Shown here: piece by piece, positions 7,925 to 14,538 of the stretch
Layout of the letters: each line of letters opens with the position of its first letter
How positions within the stretch are numbered: position 1 is the first letter of the stretch
Assembly: GCA_944363695.1 (NCBI GenBank)
Contig: CALVUW010000007.1
Location: 1 to 16,523, forward strand
DNA length: 16,523 nucleotides
From: an uncultured Bacilli bacterium
Lineage (GTDB): Bacteria > Bacillota_I > Bacilli_A > RF39 > UBA660
Direction: 5' to 3'
Position numbers and translations under genes: made by a program
Notes under the pieces: generated by a model
What the model saw: the letters and a program-made list of their open reading frames with translations, nothing else
Told to the model about the DNA's origin: nothing
The model's database searches: none

Positions 7925-7978
7925 ACATAATAAACATAGACATACATCATTCATCTTTTTTAAGGTTTTTAATACAAT
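7925..7978 (+). promoter_or_regulatory. Possible promoter region of the collagen-like gene
   Basis: TACAAT at 7973-7978 is a plausible -10 with a weak TTCATC -35 at 7950-7955. Upstream, the pentamer ACATA occurs three times (7925-7929, 7934-7938, 7940-7944), and CATACATC at 7941-7948 is one base from a sporulation sigma-E-like -10. Which of these is used cannot be decided from the sequence. The strong ribosome site AAAGGAGA lies just before the ATG at 7999. Nothing else is visible in the 226-base gap. Confidence 0.3.
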
Positions 7979-7998
7979 ATCATGAAAGGAGAATAAAA

Positions 7999-8745
7999 AT
8001 GTCGAATTACAATAATAATGATGATCGTAACAAATTCTTTCCACACTGCCGTTTCTGTTATGTTCAAGGACCTACCGGTCCTACAGGACCACAAGGACCT
8101 GCAACGATTCAGGTTGGTACAACTACAACGGGAGCACCAGGAACGCCAGCTTCTGTTACCAATTCAGGAACTAATCAAAATGCTATTCTTAATTTTACCA
8201 TCCCGGCTGGTGTAACAGGGCCAACCGGTGCTACGGGACCTGCTGGTACTAGTGGAACGACAGGGCCGACTGGACCAACTGGATTAACGGGACCTACCGG
8301 ACCGACGGGTCCTACTGGCGCAACGGGACCGACCGGACCGACTGGACCAGCTGGTGCTACTGGTACTACCGGACCAACTGGACCCGCTGTTACACCTAGT
8401 CTAACCATTGGTACTGTATCAACTGGTGCGACTGCGGCTGCTTCTATTACAGGTACTTCGCCAAACTTCATACTAAACCTTACACTTCCGCAAGGTGCAA
8501 CTGGACCGACTGGACCTACCGGTGCTGGCGGTGCTACTGGACCTACAGGGCCTGCTGGTACTAGTGGTGCAACTGGACCGACTGGACCTACCGGTGCTGG
8601 TGGAGCTACTGGACCTACGGGACCTACCGGTATTGGTGGCGCAACTGGACCTACGGGACCAACTGGTACTGGTGGACCGACTGGACCGACTGGACCAACC
8701 GGTGCTACAGGACCAACTGGACCGACTGGACCTACTGGACCATAG
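7999..8745 (+). CDS. Collagen-like Gly-Xaa-Thr repeat protein with two embedded beta-type modules
   Basis: A 248-residue structural protein. A 23-residue Asn/Asp-rich N-terminus without signal peptide ends in HCRFCY (CxxC, Cys17 and Cys20). Then come a short collagen block (24-34), a non-collagen module (about 35-70), a long GXY block (71-130), a second module (131-165) and a final GXY block (166-248). Gly-Pro-Thr dominates the triplets. The two modules are related: both run xxIxxGTxxTGA...N(A/F)ILN(F/L)T(I/L)P, a pattern seen in other Bacillota collagen-like and BclA-type proteins. No C-terminal trimerisation domain follows; the gene ends GPTGP with tandem stops (TAG TAA) 26 bases before a terminator. 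Base composition is much richer in G and C than its neighbours, as Gly/Pro/Thr codons dictate. Probable surface or spore-coat filament; the downstream glycosyltransferase may modify its threonines. Confidence 0.9.
   Translation: MSNYNNNDDRNKFFPHCRFCYVQGPTGPTGPQGPATIQVGTTTTGAPGTPASVTNSGTNQNAILNFTIPAGVTGPTGATGPAGTSGTTGPTGPTGLTGPTGPTGPTGATGPTGPTGPAGATGTTGPTGPAVTPSLTIGTVSTGATAAASITGTSPNFILNLTLPQGATGPTGPTGAGGATGPTGPAGTSGATGPTGPTGAGGATGPTGPTGIGGATGPTGPTGTGGPTGPTGPTGATGPTGPTGPTGP
8209..8388 (+). repeat. Tandem 9-base GGX-CCX-ACX repeats, central collagen block
   Basis: Degenerate nine-base units encoding Gly-Xaa-Thr triplets (residues 71-130), interrupted by Ala, Ser and Leu codons. Synonymous third positions vary between units, so the array has not been recently homogenised. 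Confidence 0.85.
8494..8742 (+). repeat. Tandem Gly-Xaa-Thr coding repeats, distal collagen block
   Basis: Nine-base units encoding residues 166-248. A higher-order unit of about 12-15 residues (ATGPTGPTGAGG and variants with TSG, GIGG, GTGG) recurs several times and points to expansion by duplication. Confidence 0.85.
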
Positions 8746-8771
8746 TAACTATACTCATTTAGCACAAAAGC

Positions 8772-8802
8772 AAATGATCATCCTAACCGATGATCATTTT
8801 TT
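8772..8802 (+). terminator. Terminator of the collagen-like gene
   Basis: An 11-base-pair stem AAATGATCATC (8772-8782) with GATGATCATTT (8789-8799), loop CTAACC, followed by further T residues. It separates the collagen-like gene from the glycosyltransferase promoter. Confidence 0.85.
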
Positions 8803-8815
8803 ATGAAGAACATTT

Positions 8816-8844
8816 ATAACAAAAAAACTAAATTACAATATAAT
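8816..8844 (+). promoter_or_regulatory. Promoter of the glycosyltransferase gene
   Basis: TATAAT at 8839-8844 with ATAACA (4 of 6 matches to TTGACA) 17 bases upstream at 8816-8821. The predicted start point near 8851 leaves only about 16 bases before the ATT start, including the AAGGGAG ribosome site. Confidence 0.55.
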
Positions 8845-8866
8845 ATTATGAAGGGAGAGATTTCGA

Positions 8867-9958
8867 ATTAAAAAAATTTGTGTATATGCCATTTGTAAAA
8901 ATGAGGCAAAATTTGTAGAACGGTGGGTACAATCGATGAAAGAAGCCGATGCGATTTATGTATTAGATACAGGATCTACTGATAATACAGTAGAACTATT
9001 ACAAGCAAATGGTGTTCAAGTAACCACCAAGATTATTAATCCTTGGCGATTTGATATAGCCAGAAATGAATCCTTACAACTTGTTCCTGATGATACAGAC
9101 ATTTGTGTTTGTACAGATCTAGATGAAATTTTTGAACCTGGCTGGCGTAAAGCGATCGAAGAAGTTTGGCAAGAAGATACAACCAGATTAGCATACAACT
9201 ATAATTGGAGTTTAGATGAAAATAATAAACCATTAGTAAATTTTTATATTGAAAAAATTCATGCTAGACAAAATTATAAATGGACCCATCCAGTTCATGA
9301 AGTATTATCCTATATAGGTGATAAAAAAGAAAAGAAAATTACAACCGATAAAATTACCGTTAACCACTATCCAGATAATACAAAATCAAGAAACAGTTAC
9401 TTGCCTCTTTTAGAGTTATCGGTTAAAGAGGATCCTGATGATGATAGAAATATGCACTATTTAGGACGAGAGTATATGTATTACGGTGAAAATGAAAAAG
9501 CCATTGATACATTAATTAAACACTTACAATTACCAAGAGCGACTTGGAAGGACGAACGTTGTGCTTCTATGCGTTTTATTGCCAGATGCTATACCAGATT
9601 GAAACGCTATGATGAAGCGAAACTATGGCTTAAAAAAGCAAGAGATGAAGCTACTTATTTACGCGATCCCTTTATTGAAAGTGCCTTGTTAGCCTATCAA
9701 TTACAAGAATGGGAAAACGTCATTCATTATGTTATGAAAGCACTACAAATTAAACAACATATGAAAACCTATATCAACGAACCATTTAGTTGGGATGCAA
9801 CACCATATGATCTATTAAGCATAGCCTTTTATCAACTTGATGAAATAGAAGCTAGTCAAACATTTCTCTTAAAAGCCTTAAAAATAGATCCTAATAACGA
9901 ACGATTACAAAATAATTTAACCATCATCAAGCAAAAACTAAATGATATAGCAACATAA
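8867..9958 (+). CDS. Family 2 glycosyltransferase with C-terminal helical (TPR-like) repeats
   Basis: Probable cytoplasmic enzyme transferring a sugar from a nucleotide-sugar to a protein or peptide. The 363-residue product opens with the GT-A strand ICVYAICKNEAKFVERW (KNE at 11-13), then LDTGSTDNT (33-41), NPWRFDIARNES, a metal-binding DLDE at 84-87 and HPVHE at 141-145. From about 190 to the end, Tyr/Leu/Ala-rich helical pairs (for example ALKIDPNNERLQNNL) form TPR-like repeats. The layout matches the SunS-type protein glycosyltransferases. No ATG, GTG or TTG precedes the conserved N-terminus; the frame is closed by TGA at 8849. An ATT at 8867, nine bases after AAGGGAG, is the only sensible start. 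The first ATG (8936) would delete the first nucleotide-sugar-binding strand. It follows the collagen-like gene, its likely acceptor. Confidence 0.85.
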   Translation: MKKICVYAICKNEAKFVERWVQSMKEADAIYVLDTGSTDNTVELLQANGVQVTTKIINPWRFDIARNESLQLVPDDTDICVCTDLDEIFEPGWRKAIEEVWQEDTTRLAYNYNWSLDENNKPLVNFYIEKIHARQNYKWTHPVHEVLSYIGDKKEKKITTDKITVNHYPDNTKSRNSYLPLLELSVKEDPDDDRNMHYLGREYMYYGENEKAIDTLIKHLQLPRATWKDERCASMRFIARCYTRLKRYDEAKLWLKKARDEATYLRDPFIESALLAYQLQEWENVIHYVMKALQIKQHMKTYINEPFSWDATPYDLLSIAFYQLDEIEASQTFLLKALKIDPNNERLQNNLTIIKQKLNDIAT

Positions 9959-9980
9959 AAAGGGAGTATATCCCTTTTTT
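9957..9980 (+). terminator. Bidirectional terminator between convergent genes
   Basis: AAAAAGGGA (9957-9965) pairs with TCCCTTTTT (9971-9979) around a five-base loop. With A runs on one side and T runs on the other it can stop both the glycosyltransferase transcript and the convergent gene at 9991. Confidence 0.8.
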
Positions 9981-9990
9981 ATTGAAAAAA

Positions 9991-10839
9991 TTAAGATTTT
10001 GTTCTTGTTACCTGATCTAAGTAATAAAATCCATCTTCATTAAGCATATAAGTATACGTATATTGCTCTAAGTTATCTTTATGATCTTTTATATATTGAT
10101 TATAAGTATTTTCTCTTTCTTCAGTATTATCAACTGTATTTTCAGTGATAAGTGGTTCTCCTAAAGGAGTCGTTTTATTATAATCTTTATACATTTGATT
10201 ACTCATGCCATCTACATAAATTGTAGCACTTACTATTTCTATTCTATCACTATATTTAGTAACACTTATTATCGTTTCATAAACATCAAAAGCAGTAGTG
10301 CCTCCACAACCTCCAGCTTGTGTTGTGCTATATCGCTTATTAGTAGCATCATAAGTTAAAATTATACAACCATCAGTTATACTTCCTACTTGTGCATAAG
10401 TATTAGGTCCAAATGTTCTCTCAAAATCATTCTTTAAAGTACTCTCATTTATATATGTTAAATTTTGATCCGTTCCAACAGGATAGTTTTCCACATCTTC
10501 CAGCCACTGACTTGACAAAAGTGTCATTTTATCTTCCATACTCATCTCGCTTACTTTATAACCACCATCCCGATATATGGTTGTCCATGGGCCAATCGTA
10601 TAACGATGGGCATTGTTAAATAAAGTAACGATGCTCTCATTAGCAGAATCAAGTTCTACAGTAGGGTCAACTTCTACCGTTGTATCATTGCTGTTATCAT
10701 CAGATACTGATTCATTATTTTCAGTTGCTTCACTATTACCGAAATTAATCACATTTTTATCTACTAGAATATAACCAATTAAACCTACTACACACACAAT
10801 TAGTATAATAATTATAACCAACTCGCCTTTTTTCTTCAT
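9991..10839 (-). CDS. Unrecognised membrane-anchored extracellular protein
   Basis: I do not recognise this 282-residue protein. MKKK followed by a hydrophobic helix (about 8-27) gives an N-terminal anchor with no lipobox cysteine and no clear signal-peptidase site. Residues 33-66 are a disordered-looking acidic Asn/Ser/Asp/Thr linker, then a globular domain follows to the C-terminus. The domain has two cysteines, Cys158 and Cys178 (the latter in AGGCGG), which could form a disulfide outside the cell, and aromatic-rich strands near the end (YTYTYMLNEDGFYYL). No enzyme motif is seen. ATG at 10839 has AGGAGGAG seven bases upstream. It lies after ddl but has its own promoter embedded next to the ddl terminator, so it is probably expressed separately, with possible read-through from the wall genes. 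Confidence 0.82.
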   Translation of the reverse strand: MKKKGELVIIIILIVCVVGLIGYILVDKNVINFGNSEATENNESVSDDNSNDTTVEVDPTVELDSANESIVTLFNNAHRYTIGPWTTIYRDGGYKVSEMSMEDKMTLLSSQWLEDVENYPVGTDQNLTYINESTLKNDFERTFGPNTYAQVGSITDGCIILTYDATNKRYSTTQAGGCGGTTAFDVYETIISVTKYSDRIEIVSATIYVDGMSNQMYKDYNKTTPLGEPLITENTVDNTEERENTYNQYIKDHKDNLEQYTYTYMLNEDGFYYLDQVTRTKS

Positions 10840-10859
10840 TTTTCACTCCTCCTAGTGTC

Positions 10860-10868
10860 AGTATAACA
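10860..10868 (-). promoter_or_regulatory. Extended -10 promoter of the exported protein gene
   Basis: The minus strand reads TGT-TATACT (TATACT is the complement of 10860-10865), directly after the U-run of the ddl terminator and 20 bases before the ATG. The ddl terminator hairpin occupies the -35 region. Confidence 0.55.
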
Positions 10869-10890
10869 AAAAAGTAACTATATAGCTACT
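10868..10890 (-). terminator. Terminator of the hydrolase-murF-ddl operon
   Basis: On the minus strand AGTA-CTATATAG-TACT forms a self-complementary stem with a single internal mismatch (10873-10890), followed by a six-base U run. It begins one base after the ddl stop codon. Confidence 0.65.
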
Positions 10891-10891
10891 C

Positions 10892-12106
10892 TTATTTGTT
10901 TAATTTTCCTTTCAAGCCTTTAACGCCATTGGCTGCAAATCCTTCTAGGATATTACTTTCAAATGAATGAGTTTTATTTTGACGACGTTTAAAGTCTTTA
11001 ATACCAATATTAATCATATCATCTAACAATTCTGTATAATCTTTTCCAAGTGGATCCCATAAATAGAAAGCTAAACTACCAGGAATAGAATTAATTTCAT
11101 TTACATACACTTTTTTAGCTTTGGTATCAATTAACATATCAATTCTAGCATCCCCACTACTACCAAGAGCCTTAAAGGCACGAATAGCAATATCTTGTAC
11201 TTCTTTTTCCATTTTTTCTGTTAAGTCTGCTGGTATTTTACGGTTAGCAGAGGCCATTCCTTTAGAACCTTTACGCGGTGTTTTTACACCCATCTTGCCT
11301 TTTATCTTACCATTACCTAAATATTTATCCTCATAAGTTAAGAAAGCATGACCTGCTAATACTTCTTCGATAACACTAGTTTGTTGATGCTCATAATTAC
11401 CTAAAACAGAAATATTGACTTCCATTAAGTTTTGGACCATTTCTTCTACAATTATTTTACTATCATAAATCATAGCTTCTTCAATTGCTTTTTTCAATGT
11501 ATCCTGATCACTAGCAGTTCCTATACCTACACTACTACCAGTCGTAGCAGGTTTAACAATAACTGGATATTTTAACTGTTCAACTTGTTCTATAATTTTA
11601 TCCATATCTTGGCGATAATCGGTATCATAAAACCAAGTATACTTAGGAATCGGTAAATGATTTGCAGCGAAAATATCTCGCATATATACTTTATCTTGGC
11701 CAACTGCTGCAGCATAAACATTAGGTCCTACATAAGGAATACCAATCGTTTGCAAATAACCTTGTAGGGCACCATCTTCCACATTTGTTCCATGCGTGAT
11801 AGGAAACGCAATATCAATATCTGCTACAACCTTTTTAAATAATCCTTTACTTTGTAATACAAACGCCCCGTTTTTATAATATAGTACTACATTAGTAGCA
11901 TACTTTTTGATTAATTCTAGATCTTGATAACTCTCTACATCTCGCAACATAGCTCCGGTATACCACTCTCGATCTTTTGTAATATAGATCGGAACAATTT
12001 CATATTTTTCCTGATCCAATTTATTCATCGCTTGAACGGCTGAGATAATACTTACCTCATGTTCAACGCTCTCGCCTCCAAAAATAACACCTACTTTAAT
12101 TTTCAT
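10892..12106 (-). CDS. ddl: D-alanine--D-alanine ligase
   Basis: A cytoplasmic ATP-grasp enzyme joining two D-alanines for the peptidoglycan stem. The 404-residue protein has FGGESVEHEVS at 9-19 (Glu15 for substrate binding), FPITHGTNVEDG at 101-112, the ATP-grasp loop ATTGSSVGIGTA at 187-198, the TYEDKY segment at 257-262 whose Tyr262 matches the tyrosine typical of dipeptide rather than D-Ala-D-lactate ligases, and the metal-binding end DARIDMLID...VNEINSIPGS (319-344). It is longer than the 300-370 residues usual for the family. The extra length lies in a Lys/Gly-rich omega loop (about 263-290) and a basic C-terminal tail (about 372-404). ATG at 12106 has AGGTG upstream; the gene is 16 bases after murF and supplies the dipeptide MurF uses. 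Confidence 0.95.
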   Translation of the reverse strand: MKIKVGVIFGGESVEHEVSIISAVQAMNKLDQEKYEIVPIYITKDREWYTGAMLRDVESYQDLELIKKYATNVVLYYKNGAFVLQSKGLFKKVVADIDIAFPITHGTNVEDGALQGYLQTIGIPYVGPNVYAAAVGQDKVYMRDIFAANHLPIPKYTWFYDTDYRQDMDKIIEQVEQLKYPVIVKPATTGSSVGIGTASDQDTLKKAIEEAMIYDSKIIVEEMVQNLMEVNISVLGNYEHQQTSVIEEVLAGHAFLTYEDKYLGNGKIKGKMGVKTPRKGSKGMASANRKIPADLTEKMEKEVQDIAIRAFKALGSSGDARIDMLIDTKAKKVYVNEINSIPGSLAFYLWDPLGKDYTELLDDMINIGIKDFKRRQNKTHSFESNILEGFAANGVKGLKGKLNK

Positions 12107-12122
12107 TTCTTAACACACCTTC

Positions 12123-13745
12123 CTATTTTTCATTATATGTATCTGGTAAATCATTCTCAAACAAGGCATATACATCTTCTTTACCAGTCATTCCTCTTAT
12201 AAAAGTATATGCATCCACGACATTGTTGTAAACAATCACCCGATCCATATCATAGTGTTTATTCATTAATCCCTTTTGAATCGGCTTCGTTTGTTTTTCT
12301 CCTATTAGAATCACATAATCAGCTTTACTACATTCTGCAATTTGTTCCCCAAATTTTTCATTCAATTCATTTTCTTTAGCACCCAGTTCAATCATTCCTG
12401 GTGTTACAACAATTTTTAAACCAGGCATCATAGCTAACACTTCCAAAGCCTTTTTAGCACCAACTGGATTTGAATTATAGGCATCATCAATCTGATAAAA
12501 ATTACCAAGTCGCTTTAACTCTAAGCGATGTTCGATCGGTTTGACCCCTTTCACGGCTTGTTGTAATTGACTAATACTAATACCAAGTTCTCTACCCAAG
12601 GCAATTGCTGCCAATATATTATAAACATTATGATCTCCTAATAATTTAGTTTCAAATGGATATTTCTTTTTATCACCTTTAAAGGTTACTGTAAACTTAG
12701 TTCCCTGATTCGTACAGCAAATATCGCTAGCATGCACATCAACATCTACTTGCTCAATACCAATCCATAAAATTTTACACGTATTTTTTAATTCATAACT
12801 TGTCTGGTTAGGATCATCTTTATTAAGAATTCCTACCCCATCTAATGGTAATGATTCAATTAATTCAAATTTTGTCTTTTGAATATTTTTCTGACTGCCG
12901 AATGTTTCTAAATGAGCCGTTCCAATACGAGTTAAAATACCATATTTCGGTTTTACAAAATCACATAATTGTTTAATCTCTCCAGGCCGATAAGCCCCCA
13001 TTTCTGCAATGAAAATATCATTAAATTTATCTAAATAATTATTAACGGTTATCATTAGTCCATAAGGAGTATTTAAATTCTTAGGAGAGGCTAATGTTAC
13101 ATATTTAACATTTAAAATATCAGCTAAAATATTTTTACTACTAGTTTTGCCGTAACTACCGGTAATACCAATTACTTTCAAATTAGACATATTCTTTAGT
13201 TTAGATACAGCTTTATGATGATAATAATAGTAAACAAATTTTTCAACTGTATGCTTATTAATAAAATTAGCAATTAATAAAATAAAACCATTAAAATAGC
13301 ATAACATCGCATACACAAAAACTAAAAAAGAATAAACCATAACCTCACGATGATAGATAACAAATAAAATCAATGGTATAGCATATAAAATTATCGTGGT
13401 AAATAACAATCGTTTAACACGAGCCGTTATCACTAATGGTTTTTTAACTGGTTCTTGTTTGATTTTCTTATAATAAGAAAGGATATAAAATATATATAAA
13501 ATAAGCAAAATAACATTACCAACAAAAGCTAAGCCTTCTTTCGTCGATAAAAAACTATCTACAATTGCAACTAGTACTAATAACAGTAATTCTACTGTAA
13601 AGAAATTACTCTCATGATTCATATACCAGCGGAAATAGCGATTATTTTCGTTATATAAATTCTGCTGTAAAATATGAATATTCTTTTTCGTTTTTACGAT
13701 CAGTAATATCGTAATAACTAATAATAAAAGGATTCTTACAAACAT
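12123..13745 (-). CDS. murF: MurF-type Mur ligase with N-terminal membrane domain
   Basis: Predicted to add D-Ala-D-Ala to UDP-MurNAc-tripeptide using ATP, the last soluble precursor step. The 540-residue protein carries the Mur ligase P-loop GITGSYGKTSSK at 193-204, the EMGAYRPGEI block at 248-257, a HNVYN motif, EHRLE, and DDAYNSNP, which matches the MurF-specific YNANP signature rather than MurC, MurD or MurE. What is odd is the first 165 residues: instead of the soluble UDP-binding domain there are about five hydrophobic helices (roughly 3-18, 50-67, 74-92, 112-131, 135-162). The enzyme is therefore probably tethered to the membrane. The ATG follows the hydrolase stop by one base, and ddl is next, fitting a wall-precursor operon. 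Confidence 0.88.
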   Translation of the reverse strand: MFVRILLLLVITILLIVKTKKNIHILQQNLYNENNRYFRWYMNHESNFFTVELLLLVLVAIVDSFLSTKEGLAFVGNVILLILYIFYILSYYKKIKQEPVKKPLVITARVKRLLFTTIILYAIPLILFVIYHREVMVYSFLVFVYAMLCYFNGFILLIANFINKHTVEKFVYYYYHHKAVSKLKNMSNLKVIGITGSYGKTSSKNILADILNVKYVTLASPKNLNTPYGLMITVNNYLDKFNDIFIAEMGAYRPGEIKQLCDFVKPKYGILTRIGTAHLETFGSQKNIQKTKFELIESLPLDGVGILNKDDPNQTSYELKNTCKILWIGIEQVDVDVHASDICCTNQGTKFTVTFKGDKKKYPFETKLLGDHNVYNILAAIALGRELGISISQLQQAVKGVKPIEHRLELKRLGNFYQIDDAYNSNPVGAKKALEVLAMMPGLKIVVTPGMIELGAKENELNEKFGEQIAECSKADYVILIGEKQTKPIQKGLMNKHYDMDRVIVYNNVVDAYTFIRGMTGKEDVYALFENDLPDTYNEK

Positions 13746-13746
13746 A

Positions 13747-14469
13747 CTATCCCTCCATAAATTTAAAAATAATATGAATCACTTGTTGTAGATTTTCTAA
13801 GTAGGCATAATGGGTACCAGGTAAAACAATTAAAGCTCCATCTACTAATAATTTTTCTAATAACTTAGCTTCTTCTAAAGGAGCCTCACTATCATATTCA
13901 CCCCAAATTAATAAAGTAGGAACTTTTATCTTTTTAGCATATGGTGATAAGTCTTCATTAACCGTTTTAACTAATATGTCTCTCATCATTGGTGTAGCTG
14001 CTTTATAATCTCTAGAACCAATATAATTTTTAGCATATTCAGCAACTTTTTTCATTCCTGGTAATTGTTTCGCTTTTTTTAGCAATTTTTCCTTTGTACT
14101 TAATTCTGTTTTGGTCCGAACACAAGGAGCCCCAAATAGAACTACTTTTTCTACTTCATAACAACTAGCATAGCAAATCGCTACTCGTCCGCCAAAAGAA
14201 TGACCAATGATAACCGGTTTTTTTATCTGTAGTTTCTCTACTAATTCATGCACCATATCCGCATAATCTTGAATCGTCCATGCAACAGTTGGTTCACTAC
14301 TAGCACCAAATCCTGGAAAATCTAAAATGGTAATACGATACTTGGTAGATAAAGGATCACCTAGAGGCTTCATCATTTCAATATTTTGCCCCCAACCATG
14401 AAGTAAAATGATATCTTTTCCCTTACCATACTGTATGTAATTAACGTTCGTATTGTGTACTTTTATCAT
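13747..14469 (-). CDS. Alpha/beta-hydrolase fold protein
   Basis: A 240-residue soluble hydrolase or esterase of unknown substrate. The oxyanion region is LLHGWGQN (22-29), the nucleophile elbow GHSFGG has Ser91, and the acid and base are Asp193 in WGEYDSEAP and His220 in PGTHYAYLEN, giving a complete triad. The lid is short and basic. No signal peptide is present. ATG at 14469 has AAGGAGGAG upstream. It is the first gene of the murF-ddl operon and lies one base from murF, so a role in wall precursor or lipid-linked metabolism is possible but unproven; close relatives act as carboxylesterases or MenH-like enzymes, and the sequence alone does not decide. Confidence 0.88.
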   Translation of the reverse strand: MIKVHNTNVNYIQYGKGKDIILLHGWGQNIEMMKPLGDPLSTKYRITILDFPGFGASSEPTVAWTIQDYADMVHELVEKLQIKKPVIIGHSFGGRVAICYASCYEVEKVVLFGAPCVRTKTELSTKEKLLKKAKQLPGMKKVAEYAKNYIGSRDYKAATPMMRDILVKTVNEDLSPYAKKIKVPTLLIWGEYDSEAPLEEAKLLEKLLVDGALIVLPGTHYAYLENLQQVIHIIFKFMEG

Positions 14470-14487
14470 GGTCTCCTCCTTGCAACC

Positions 14488-14517
14488 AGTATATCACGAA
14501 ACCAAAAAAAGTGTCTA
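14488..14517 (-). promoter_or_regulatory. Promoter of the hydrolase-murF-ddl operon
   Basis: The minus strand has TGA-TATACT (TATACT is the complement of 14488-14493) and a TAGACA hexamer (5 of 6 matches to TTGACA; complement of 14512-14517) 18 bases upstream. The -35 overlaps the hairpin of the preceding terminator. Confidence 0.6.
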
Positions 14518-14533
14518 TAAATTGACACCTTTT
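14504..14533 (-). terminator. Terminator of the laccase-domain protein gene
   Basis: On the minus strand AAAAG-GTGTC pairs with GACAC-TTTT (one bulged base) around an eight-base loop, followed by a run of seven U (complement of 14504-14510). It lies just past the stop codon. Confidence 0.65.
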
Positions 14534-14538
14534 GTCTG

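Noticed and set aside
8209..8742. Regular short repeats suggesting a CRISPR array
   Set aside because: The repeats are nine-base coding units in frame with a collagen-like protein, with no unique spacers.
8175..8765. Long antisense reading frame rich in Val-Gly-Pro opposite the collagen-like gene
   Set aside because: It is the mirror of the Gly-Pro-Thr repeats. It has no ribosome site and contains only repeat-derived residues.
8848..8871. Seven-codon frame MKGEISN ending at the glycosyltransferase start, a possible leader peptide
   Set aside because: The predicted transcription start (about 8851) falls inside it, and its ATG lacks a ribosome site. The GGGAG within it serves the ATT start better.
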